Source: Bacteroidota bacterium
GTDB lineage: Bacteria > Bacteroidota > Bacteroidia > AKYH767-A > OLB10
Assembly (NCBI GenBank): GCA_963169675.1
Contig: CAUJFJ010000108.1
Coordinates: 1 to 53,152, forward strand
Length of the DNA: 53,152 nt
Direction of reading: 5' to 3'
Shown here: positions 9,467-18,284 of the stretch, one piece after another
How the letters are laid out: every line of letters begins with the position of its first letter
Position numbering within the stretch: the first letter of the stretch is position 1
Made by a program: the position numbers and the translations under genes
Notes under the pieces: model-generated
What the model saw: only the letters and a program-made list of their open reading frames with translations
The model's database searches: none
Told to the model about the DNA's origin: nothing

Positions 9467-9509
9467 CAAAGATACGACAAAATAATTTAATTTGGATAAA
9501 TTAGTCCAA
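9467..9509 (-). promoter_or_regulatory. Putative promoter of Rrf2-mbnP-mbnH operon: palindrome TTGGACTAATTTATCCAA (9492-9509), 17-nt spacer, -7 box TATCTTTG (9467-9474)
   Basis: Palindrome on + strand is TTGGATAAATTAGTCCAA, symmetric at 16 of 18 positions. Confidence 0.6.
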
Positions 9510-9546
9510 TTATATCCAACAGAGTAAATAATCTCTATTGTGTTGA

Positions 9547-10884
9547 TTATATACGTTTTATGGTTTTTGGAGAGTTCAGCATCCAGATCAAAACCAAGGC
9601 CAATGCCGATAAACCCACTGCCAGAAAAGTTCCCGAACTGGCAAATATTATGATCCAAGGTTTTAGTTTTAAAGACAAATCCGTAAAAGATCCATTGGTG
9701 ACTTGATATTGCCAGATTATTTTACAAATTCCAGCGGAGTCTAAAGAAACGACAAATACGAAAAGAGAAATTTGAATGGTCCAGAATAAATAAGAAATCA
9801 TCGTAGTGACTTTGTCTGATAAACATATTCGTGAACAAATAAATTCACTACAGCCTGCTAAAAGAATCATCGAATTGATTCCTATTGTTGTACCCATGGC
9901 ATGTGCTACTGTTACATGCGTACCATGGGTAAACAAATTAAATGCTGGAATTGACATCAAAAGTGCCTGAATCAAATTTAACAGCAACCATGCATCAGCT
10001 GCCATAAGAAACTTAAAAGGTAAATAATGAAAATTCTTGGTAGCAGAATCAATTGTGCTTCTCCAGCTAAATAAAATCTTTAATAAAAAAATCCATTCTG
10101 TCATACTGACAAGATACCCCACTGTTCTCACTATATTATGTGTAGGCAAAGAATAAATATGGTGCCCCCAATTAAACATTAGGTTAAAGAGACCCAACAT
10201 GTAAAAAAAATAGGCCGATCTGGAAGTTGAGGTACCAGTATCTCCTTTGATCTTATCCATGAGATAAAATGCAGTACCATAAATTAATTGATTCCAACTT
10301 CCAACCAAAGATCCATTTGATTTCCATTGAATGGTTGTATCAATTATGTATTGCTCCCGGATAAAAGGGAAAATCCACAAATAATTTTCTAAGAAAGTTA
10401 ACAAGAAAAAACAGCCTCCTGCAAACCACATCCAAAAATAAACTGGCCAATTACTAACTTTGAATAGACTTTTATAAAGGTTGAATAAAAATAAAATCCA
10501 TGAGCCAAGCAAAGGCAATGCAAAAACAGGCGGAAATTCCCAATACTCTCTGCCTCCAAATTTCTGAATAAAATAAGAAGAGAAAATACCCATCAGCGCA
10601 AAAATCAACATTAGCCATTGGAAGAAAGCAAGTGGTACTGAGAATTCAATTTTGGTTGCAGAATACAAATAAATATAAACACAACTAATTGCACCTGTAA
10701 CAATCCACATAGTTACGGCGGTAACATGAATAGGCCGTAATGAAACCATTTCTAAATGGACTCCAGCGATGTCTAGGTCAAAATATTTTGATGAAGCTAA
10801 TACTCCGAACCAAACTCCTATAACTAGTAGAATTAAAGCTGTATTCCAGTAAAGTTTCTGAATCTTAAAATGACTCAACCTCAT
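9547..10884 (-). CDS. norB: Nitric oxide reductase large subunit (cNOR, heme-copper oxidase fold)
   Basis: SLRPIHVTAV, GGREYWEFPP, NWGHHIYSLP and GTHVTVAHAMGTTIGINSM ligand motifs. Confidence 0.9.
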   Translation of the reverse strand: MRLSHFKIQKLYWNTALILLVIGVWFGVLASSKYFDLDIAGVHLEMVSLRPIHVTAVTMWIVTGAISCVYIYLYSATKIEFSVPLAFFQWLMLIFALMGIFSSYFIQKFGGREYWEFPPVFALPLLGSWILFLFNLYKSLFKVSNWPVYFWMWFAGGCFFLLTFLENYLWIFPFIREQYIIDTTIQWKSNGSLVGSWNQLIYGTAFYLMDKIKGDTGTSTSRSAYFFYMLGLFNLMFNWGHHIYSLPTHNIVRTVGYLVSMTEWIFLLKILFSWRSTIDSATKNFHYLPFKFLMAADAWLLLNLIQALLMSIPAFNLFTHGTHVTVAHAMGTTIGINSMILLAGCSEFICSRICLSDKVTTMISYLFWTIQISLFVFVVSLDSAGICKIIWQYQVTNGSFTDLSLKLKPWIIIFASSGTFLAVGLSALALVLIWMLNSPKTIKRI

Positions 10885-11294
10885 TTTCTAATGACCCTTC
10901 CATCGAATTTTATTAAATAATTATCGGGAAGCGATGTTCCCGTTTTGTCTACCAATTCCAAAAATCTAACTATTGATTCAAGTTCTTCAGAGCTCATATT
11001 GAACGCCGGCATCTTTGCAGATCCCGCTTTAATATATGCTTTAATATAATTCGAGCTCTTCCCCTTTTGAGATGATACATTAGTCAAGTCTGGACCCAAA
11101 TATCCGCCAAGTCCATACAACTGATGACAGGCTTGACAGTTGTACTTTTGAAATACTAAATGACCCTCACCAATTTCTGCACTTCGATCATATTCGAAAG
11201 CAGACAATTTAACAGGAGTAATGTAAATCCAAACAGAAAATAGAAAGTACAACACGCATAGCAATATAAAAACCAAGAATTTTTTAGGATTCAT
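10881..11294 (-). CDS. norC: Nitric oxide reductase cytochrome c subunit
   Basis: N-terminal TM anchor, single CQACH heme site, LGPDLTNV, KMPAFNMSSEELESIVRFL; ATGA overlap with norB. Confidence 0.88.
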   Translation of the reverse strand: MNPKKFLVFILLCVLYFLFSVWIYITPVKLSAFEYDRSAEIGEGHLVFQKYNCQACHQLYGLGGYLGPDLTNVSSQKGKSSNYIKAYIKAGSAKMPAFNMSSEELESIVRFLELVDKTGTSLPDNYLIKFDGRVIRK

Positions 11295-11299
11295 CGTAC

Positions 11300-12709
11300 T
11301 TAAGAACTTAGCTTTTCAAATTTTGCCTGAAAAAATCGAAGATACTTCGGTTCATAAACCATTTTGAGGCCTTTCAATTTTTTAGCACCACTAAATACTT
11401 TTGCTGCACTTTCAGCTACAACATCCATATGTGCTTGAGTATAAACTCTGCGAGGAATAGTAAAGCGAACTAATTCCAGTTTTGGAAGTATGTTATTTCC
11501 AAATTTATCCCTTCCAGCTGAGACAACACCTCTTTCCATGGTCCTAACACCTGAATCAATATAAATTTCAGCAGCAAGCGTTTGAGCAGGGAACTGTTCC
11601 TGACTCAGATGAGGCAGAACAGATCGGGCATCTACAAATACTCCGTGCCCTCCAATGGGTCTCACAATTGGTATTCCAAAAGACTCCATTTTTTTACCAA
11701 GATATTCTACCTGTCCCACTCTTGCCATTTGATGGTAGTCATTAACACTTTCAGTTATCCCTATCGCAATTGCTTCCATATCGCGGCCTGCCAGTCCGCC
11801 ATAGGTGTGTAGCCCTTCATAGACTACAACCAAATTTCTTGCTTGCTCATAAATTTCAAAATCATTCACAGCAAGAAATCCACCAATATTTACGAGAGCA
11901 TCCTTTTTTGCACTCATAGTGGCTCCATCAGTCAGCGAACATATCTCTTTCACTATACTTGCTACGGAACGTTGTTCATTTCCCTTTTCTCTTTGCTGTA
12001 CAAAATAAGCATTTTCGGCAACTCTGGTCATATCATGGATGATCTTAATGCCATGTTTTGAAGTAAGCTTACGAACGGCTTTCAGATTTTCAACACTAAT
12101 AGGTTGACCACCGGCCATATTAACATTTGTAGCGATACTAATATAGGGAATTTTGCCTGCACCATACTTTTTAATTAGGTTTTCAAGCTTATGTAAATCA
12201 ATATTCCCCTTAAATGGGAATTCGTTAAAAGGGTGATGCGCTTCATCAACGATGATATCTTTGAAGTTACCACCGGCCAGCTCTTGATGCAACCTTGTAG
12301 TAGTAAAATACATATTACCTGGAATAATATCACCTCTGTTGATTAAAATCTGCGACAAAATATTTTCAGCTCCTCTTCCCTGATGAGTTGGAATCACATA
12401 TTTATAACCATAGTACTTTTGAATTGCAGCTTCCATTTTATAAAAACTCTCGCTTCCCGCATAAGCTTCATCGCCAAGCATCATCCCACTCCATTGTCGG
12501 TCACTCATTGCATTTGTTCCACTATCTGTAAGTAAATCAATATAGACATCTTTGGATTGCAGTAAAAATGTATTGTAGCCTGCTTTTCTTATGTTGCTTA
12601 TTCTTTCCTTTCGAGTTGTCATCTTAAGCAACTCCACCACTTTCATCCTGTATGGCTCTGCCCAGGAATTTTGAATACTCTTTGATCGTTCACGATGATT
12701 CATTGTCAA
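11300..12709 (-). CDS. Beta-eliminating lyase, tyrosine phenol-lyase-like (tryptophanase family)
   Basis: PTHQGRGAENILSQ; MSAKKDALVNIGGF (PLP Lys); specificity positions match TPL: NMYFTTT, TMERGVVS, LRFFQAKF. Confidence 0.85.
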   Translation of the reverse strand: MTMNHRERSKSIQNSWAEPYRMKVVELLKMTTRKERISNIRKAGYNTFLLQSKDVYIDLLTDSGTNAMSDRQWSGMMLGDEAYAGSESFYKMEAAIQKYYGYKYVIPTHQGRGAENILSQILINRGDIIPGNMYFTTTRLHQELAGGNFKDIIVDEAHHPFNEFPFKGNIDLHKLENLIKKYGAGKIPYISIATNVNMAGGQPISVENLKAVRKLTSKHGIKIIHDMTRVAENAYFVQQREKGNEQRSVASIVKEICSLTDGATMSAKKDALVNIGGFLAVNDFEIYEQARNLVVVYEGLHTYGGLAGRDMEAIAIGITESVNDYHQMARVGQVEYLGKKMESFGIPIVRPIGGHGVFVDARSVLPHLSQEQFPAQTLAAEIYIDSGVRTMERGVVSAGRDKFGNNILPKLELVRFTIPRRVYTQAHMDVVAESAAKVFSGAKKLKGLKMVYEPKYLRFFQAKFEKLSS

Positions 12710-12928
12710 ATATCTTTAAGTTTAAGTGCTAGTATTTATCAAATTCGCAATATCCTTTTGGAATTTCAAACCCGTTTTGTTGAGCTGGTGCTGTTTCATG
12801 AAAGAAAAACACCAATTCTATTTAGCTCTGATAGTATGTTTGAATAGGTAATCGAATTGCATCTGTAACGATTGCTCACTTTATAACACATTGTTTTCTC
12901 ATAGGAGTCTATTTAGGTATTTTGCGGT

Positions 12929-12971
12929 CAAAATTAATAACTCCTAATTTATCTCTGACAATTTAGTCCAA
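12929..12971 (-). promoter_or_regulatory. Putative promoter of lyase-norC-norB operon: inverted repeat TTGGACTAAATTGTCAGA (12954-12971), 17-nt spacer, -7 box TAATTTTG (12929-12936)
   Basis: 14/18 identity to the 9492-9509 palindrome and identical spacing. Confidence 0.55.
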
Positions 12972-13197
12972 TTTAAATTTATGATTCTTGTCATGTTTTT
13001 ATTTATTTGACAATCAATTTTTTATAAAATGTACGGGGATGAGAAGTTGTGCTCCATGAAAAGTAGGAAATGTAGAATCAAAAATAACTTGAATTGATGT
13101 GGCATTCTTACTTGAATTCAGCCACTATAAATAGCTTTTTGCTTTTCTAAATTTTTATTGTGTAATTGGTACCTGTAAAACCATATCCGATTTTAAT

Positions 13198-15117
13198 ATG
13201 TCATATCCATACCAAATTACCAGTTACGAGCAATACAATCAGGCCTATGCATCATGCGAAAAAGATCCTCAGGCATTTTGGGGTTCAGTAGCAGAACATT
13301 TTCGTTGGAAGAAAAAATGGAATAAAGTCCTTGACTGGAATTTCAGGGAGCCAAAAATAGAATGGTTCAGTGGTGCAACAATGAACATCACCGAGAACTG
13401 TCTCGATCGGCATATCGAAGAGTTGGGAAATAAGCCTGCTATTATATGGGAGCCTAATGATCCTGAAGAGCATCACCGGATTCTTACCTACAAGGAATTG
13501 CTTTTTAAAGTGAAGCAATTCTCGAATGTTTTAAAAAATAATGGCGTTAAAAAAGGTGATCGGGTTTGCATATATATGGGAATGATTCCGGAACTTGCCA
13601 TTGCAGTATTGGCATGTGCCCGTGTTGGCGCCATTCATTCGGTAGTATTTGGCGGATTTAGTTCGCAATCGATTGCTGACCGCTTGCAGGATGCGAAAGC
13701 GGAATTTATAATTACCTGTGATGGAGCATATCGTGGTGCAAAAGATATTCCACTTAAAAGTTTGATTGATGATGCACTTATAGCATGTCCGTTTGTGAAA
13801 CGTGTTATTGTCTGCACCCGCACCCGTACACCGGTGAGTATGATCAAAGGACGTGATGTATGGTGGGAAGATGAAATAAAAAAAGTAGAAACACATGGTA
13901 ATCCGGATTTTCCTGCTGAAGAAATGGATGCCAACGATATGTTGTTTATTCTATATACATCCGGATCGACCGGCAAACCAAAAGGAGTAGTACATGCTTG
14001 CGGGGGCTATATGGTTTGGGCCAATTACACTTTCGTAAATGTATTTCAATATAAACCAGGTCAGGTGCATTTTTGTACTGCCGACATTGGCTGGATCACC
14101 GGACATAGCTATATCATATATGGTCCGCTGAGTGCTGGTGCAACAACACTTATGTTTGAAGGAATTCCAACCTGGCCTGATGCTGGTCGCTTCTGGGACA
14201 TAGTGGATCGCTATAAAGTTGATATCCTGTATACTGCACCTACCGCTATTCGCAGTCTGATGGCCTATGGAATGGATTATCTTGTTGGAAAAGATCTATC
14301 TTCATTAAAAGTTCTCGGCACAGTTGGCGAACCTATAAATGAAGAAGCCTGGCACTGGTATCATAAAAACATTGGTAAAGAAAAATGTCCGGTAGTTGAT
14401 ACCTGGTGGCAGACCGAAACAGGTGGTGTACTCATTTCTAATCTTGCGGGAGTTACACCAGAAAAGCCATCGTTTGCAACATTACCTCTACCTGGTGTTC
14501 ATCCTTGTCTGGTAGATGAAAATGGAGTTGAAATAACAGGTAATAATGTCAGCGGAAATTTATGTATGAAATTTCCCTGGCCGGGAATTCTTAGAACTAC
14601 CTACGGCGATCATGAACGTTGTCGGTTAAATTACTTTTCAACATATGAAAATCTTTACTTCACCGGAGATGGATGCTTGCGTGATGAAAATGGCTTTTAC
14701 AGAATTACTGGTCGTGTAGATGATGTGCTGAATGTGAGTGGTCACCGGATTGGAACCGCCGAAGTCGAAAATGCCATCAATATGCATGCAGGTGTTGTGG
14801 AGAGTGCGGTAGTTGGATATCCACATGATATAAAAGGCCAGGGAATATATGCTTATGTTATTTACAATGGTCATCATGGTGATGAAGCATTGGCTCGTCA
14901 GGATATTATCCAAACTGTTACCAGAATAATTGGACCGATTGCAAAGCCCGATAAAATACAATTTGTCACAGGACTTCCTAAAACACGAAGCGGAAAAATT
15001 ATGCGTAGAATTTTACGTAAAATAGCCGAAGGGGAAACAACTAATTTAGGTGATACAACAACATTACTCGATCCGGGAGTTGTGGAGCAGATAGCGGGAT
15101 TGAGGATTAAGAACTAG
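13198..15117 (+). CDS. acs: Acetate--CoA ligase (acetyl-CoA synthetase)
   Basis: YTSGSTGKPKGVVHACGGYMV; DTWWQTETGG; TRSGKIMRRILRKIA. Confidence 0.97.
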   Translation: MSYPYQITSYEQYNQAYASCEKDPQAFWGSVAEHFRWKKKWNKVLDWNFREPKIEWFSGATMNITENCLDRHIEELGNKPAIIWEPNDPEEHHRILTYKELLFKVKQFSNVLKNNGVKKGDRVCIYMGMIPELAIAVLACARVGAIHSVVFGGFSSQSIADRLQDAKAEFIITCDGAYRGAKDIPLKSLIDDALIACPFVKRVIVCTRTRTPVSMIKGRDVWWEDEIKKVETHGNPDFPAEEMDANDMLFILYTSGSTGKPKGVVHACGGYMVWANYTFVNVFQYKPGQVHFCTADIGWITGHSYIIYGPLSAGATTLMFEGIPTWPDAGRFWDIVDRYKVDILYTAPTAIRSLMAYGMDYLVGKDLSSLKVLGTVGEPINEEAWHWYHKNIGKEKCPVVDTWWQTETGGVLISNLAGVTPEKPSFATLPLPGVHPCLVDENGVEITGNNVSGNLCMKFPWPGILRTTYGDHERCRLNYFSTYENLYFTGDGCLRDENGFYRITGRVDDVLNVSGHRIGTAEVENAINMHAGVVESAVVGYPHDIKGQGIYAYVIYNGHHGDEALARQDIIQTVTRIIGPIAKPDKIQFVTGLPKTRSGKIMRRILRKIAEGETTNLGDTTTLLDPGVVEQIAGLRIKN

Positions 15118-15185
15118 GTAGTTTTTAGTTCTCATTAAGCTTCTCATTCGCATTTTATTTTGCATCTGCCATGCAGGCTTTGTTA

Positions 15186-15210
15186 CTTTTTGCTTGACCA
15201 AAAAGTAACC
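15186..15210. repeat. Intergenic palindromic repeat unit (CTTTTTGCTTGACCAAAAAGTAACCAAAAAGTCAAG type)
   Basis: CTTTTTG/CAAAAAG and CTTGAC/GTCAAG inverted arms; resembles intergenic repeats common in Bacteroidota. Confidence 0.5.
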
Positions 15211-15326
15211 AAAAAGTCAAGAACAGCATCAGGCACTTTCCTTCTTTCTTTAGATGATTTTGGTAAATCACTTTTTACATAAATGATTCTAAACTGTTGG
15301 CCATTTGCCGTGCGCTGCTTTTTACT

Positions 15327-15358
15327 AAGACAGTTTTTTTCTAATAAAAAACTGTCTT
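15327..15358. repeat. Perfect inverted repeat AAGACAGTTTTT...AAAAACTGTCTT
   Basis: 12-bp arms around a short A/T loop. Confidence 0.8.
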
Positions 15359-15758
15359 GTAAAAAAAGGCGCGAGTCGCGGCGCCAGCGGCAAACTACCA
15401 ACAAGTGCTGGATGCTGTTCAGTCCGTTTTCATAACTGCTCAGAAAATTGGCGAAAGGCAGCGGTATCAAGAATTTCTGCTCAGAAGGAAATTTCGTTAA
15501 AATGATAGATGATAAATGATAGATTGAATACTGCACAGAAAGTTCCATTCTTGCTATTCGTAAACAATAAAATCATCATTAGAACTAGCAATCACCAACT
15601 TTATCAGGGAGAATAAATCCTAAGCGAAAAACGAAATCTTGAAATTTAGCTCCAAAACACTGATCACCCTTCGGCTTCGCTCAGGGCGGCGCTGATTATT
15701 ATTTCCAAGACATGCGGTTAATTCCTTCTGCCTAATATACAATTAGGAGAGAAAAAAC

Positions 15759-18284
15759 TCACTTCTCAACCGGTCTGTATGACCTCCATTTTAAACTTTT
15801 TCCGAGCATTTCTACACTACAATTACTAACAAGCAATTCTTTTGATTTACCCGGCAAAAGATCGAAATAATTATCGCTTAATACAGCGGAAGTTATGGAG
15901 CACTCCAGAAATAAATCTTTAATAAGATTACTGGTTTCTAAAATTAATTTTACGTTTTTCCCTTGCTGTTCATAACGGATGTTCAGATTTGGATCTGTCA
16001 AATTCAATTCAAGAGGCTTCTTAAAATAATGAATATTTTCAACCAACATCGAATCTTTATTGGTAATGGAAAGTTTTAAAAAGTAGCTGTCCGCTGATAG
16101 CCCGTTAAGTAGTTTTGTGACAGACTGCTCATAAATAGTTTGAGCCACCAGATATCCTGTTGAAACGGGACGTTCATAAATACTGATAGGACGTCCTCTG
16201 AAATCAAAAATTTCAGCTTTGAAAACACCGGAAGCACCATCAATTTTATCACTTTGAAAATAGACTTTTACTGAATCCCCATCTTGCTCAGCAAATAAAA
16301 GGTTGGATGCATAGAGTTGTTGCAATTTAAAATGAGCAGCCTTCCATTTCCCTGAAGTCTCTATGGTACTCCATGATGCACCATCCCAGGCATCATTCAA
16401 TTGCCAATACATGGTCCCCATGCAAAATCTGGAATTTTTGCGATGGCTTTCAATTGCTATCTGCATAGCATCCCTTTGAGTTAATTGTGAGAGATAGCAA
16501 AGGTCCTCGAAGCCTGAAAACTTTCCATACCTTGATTCAATGTAACTCGTCAGTAATCTGTTGCCTTTATAGCTTTGTTGCAACCTGTTAATATAATCCG
16601 CACGTACTCCCCCTGAATCTGTGCTGTTTGAAGCTAATGTGCTGTAAGATGGAAATGATTGCATCCCATATTCCGACATAAACCTTGGCACATTTACCCG
16701 AAACGAATCAATGGCTTCCTCACCATGCCAGACACCCCAGTAATGCATATTGTCGAAGTTAAAATTATCTGGTTTTCCCCAATTACTCAATGGTGAAGAT
16801 GGAATATAGGGTCGGCCATCATCCAGCAAGGAAATTTGTTCCGGAATTAAATTCTCAAACAGATATTTATAATCAGTAATAATTCTGGCGGAATCAACAG
16901 AATTAATCTGGTGCTCTTTTTGCCAGCCCCAGTTTTTCCATGCCACATCACTCTCATTGTTTCCACACCAGATTGCAAGTGATGCATGATTCCGCAAACG
17001 TTTTATCTGCTGCGAAACTTCTTCTTTAACATTATTTGTAAAAACTGAATCACCGGGATACATGCTACAGGCGAACATAAAATCTTGCCAGATTAAAATA
17101 CCCCGCTTATCACAATAATCATAAAATGCATCATCTTCATAAACGCCTCCTCCCCAAATGCGCAACATATTCATTCCAACATTTGCAGCGTCATCAATTA
17201 ATGTCTTCTTCCGGTTCCAGGAAACATCCGTCAGCAGACCGGAAGGTGGAACATAATTTGCACCTTTAATAAATACCGGAAATCCATTTACACGAAAGTA
17301 AAAACTCCTTCCATAAGGATCTTCATCACGAAACAATTCGATAGTGCGAATACCGGTACTTGTCCGGGCCGAGTCGACTAAATAACCATTAATGAATAAT
17401 TTCCCGGTAAGATCATACTGTTTTTGTTCACCCATGCCATTGGGCCACCACAGTTCCGGTTGAAGGATACGGAACTTCACAGTTGCGTAATTGGTTCCCT
17501 TTTTAATTCTGAATTGTTTGAATCCATCATAAATGGTCACTGTTGCATTGGTAATATCCTGATTGGAGTGTATTTCAAAATCGGCACTTAACCAGGCGCA
17601 TGTATCGGCAATCTCTACTGTGCGTATCTGAATATTTTCCAGCTTAACACCTCCATGCAATTTAATTGAAACGGGTTTCCAGATTCCGGTTGTCACCATG
17701 GCAGGCATCCAGTCCCAGCCAAACTGATAAGGAGCTTTACGAATAAACACACTAATTTTATCGGTTCCGGCAGGCAATTTGTAGGGAGTAGCTGCCATTA
17801 ACTGCTGCCCTCTTTTGACAGGTGAATGTAACACAACTTTGATAGTATTAGAGCCGCTTTTTATGAAAGGCTTCATTTCATACTCCCACTTACGAAACAT
17901 ATTGTCAGCCTGAAAAAGCAAACTATCATTTACAAAAACTGAAGCATAAGTATCAATTCCTTCGAAACACAACTCAACCGACTGATAATTGAGAAAATTT
18001 TCATCAGCATCAAAAGTGGTTTTATATTCCCAATCCGATTCAGCAATCCATTGCAGCGATTTACCATTATCACTATACAAAGTATTTTTAGCAGTTTTGT
18101 TTCTGAAGAGATCGGCTTGCACCATTCCTGGAACTACTGCAGAATTTTGAATCTCATTTCCACTAAGTGCATATAGCCAGGTCTTATTTAATGGAATATG
18201 TTTAACGGTGCTGATAACCTTATCGGCACATCCTGAAAGAATGCAAACCCAAAAAAGCAGACCATACAAACACCATTTTTTCAT
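15759..18284 (-). CDS. GH2 family beta-mannosidase-like lipoprotein
   Basis: Lipobox LSGCADK; APYQFGWDWMPAMVTTGIWKPV; MLRIWGGGVYEDDAFYDYCDKRGILIWQDFMFAC; MSEYGMQSFPS. Confidence 0.92.
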   Translation of the reverse strand: MKKWCLYGLLFWVCILSGCADKVISTVKHIPLNKTWLYALSGNEIQNSAVVPGMVQADLFRNKTAKNTLYSDNGKSLQWIAESDWEYKTTFDADENFLNYQSVELCFEGIDTYASVFVNDSLLFQADNMFRKWEYEMKPFIKSGSNTIKVVLHSPVKRGQQLMAATPYKLPAGTDKISVFIRKAPYQFGWDWMPAMVTTGIWKPVSIKLHGGVKLENIQIRTVEIADTCAWLSADFEIHSNQDITNATVTIYDGFKQFRIKKGTNYATVKFRILQPELWWPNGMGEQKQYDLTGKLFINGYLVDSARTSTGIRTIELFRDEDPYGRSFYFRVNGFPVFIKGANYVPPSGLLTDVSWNRKKTLIDDAANVGMNMLRIWGGGVYEDDAFYDYCDKRGILIWQDFMFACSMYPGDSVFTNNVKEEVSQQIKRLRNHASLAIWCGNNESDVAWKNWGWQKEHQINSVDSARIITDYKYLFENLIPEQISLLDDGRPYIPSSPLSNWGKPDNFNFDNMHYWGVWHGEEAIDSFRVNVPRFMSEYGMQSFPSYSTLASNSTDSGGVRADYINRLQQSYKGNRLLTSYIESRYGKFSGFEDLCYLSQLTQRDAMQIAIESHRKNSRFCMGTMYWQLNDAWDGASWSTIETSGKWKAAHFKLQQLYASNLLFAEQDGDSVKVYFQSDKIDGASGVFKAEIFDFRGRPISIYERPVSTGYLVAQTIYEQSVTKLLNGLSADSYFLKLSITNKDSMLVENIHYFKKPLELNLTDPNLNIRYEQQGKNVKLILETSNLIKDLFLECSITSAVLSDNYFDLLPGKSKELLVSNCSVEMLGKSLKWRSYRPVEK

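Noticed and set aside
11300-12709. Calling the lyase a tryptophanase
   Set aside because: Specificity-position residues match tyrosine phenol-lyase better, though assay is needed
13285-14961. Antisense ORFs within acs (13285..13518, 13531..13896, 13635..13976, 14638..14961, minus strand)
   Set aside because: Fully inside a strongly conserved acs gene; compositions are translation artefacts of the opposite strand
15183-15548. 121-aa minus-strand ORF
   Set aside because: Spans the palindromic repeat element; no domain, likely spurious
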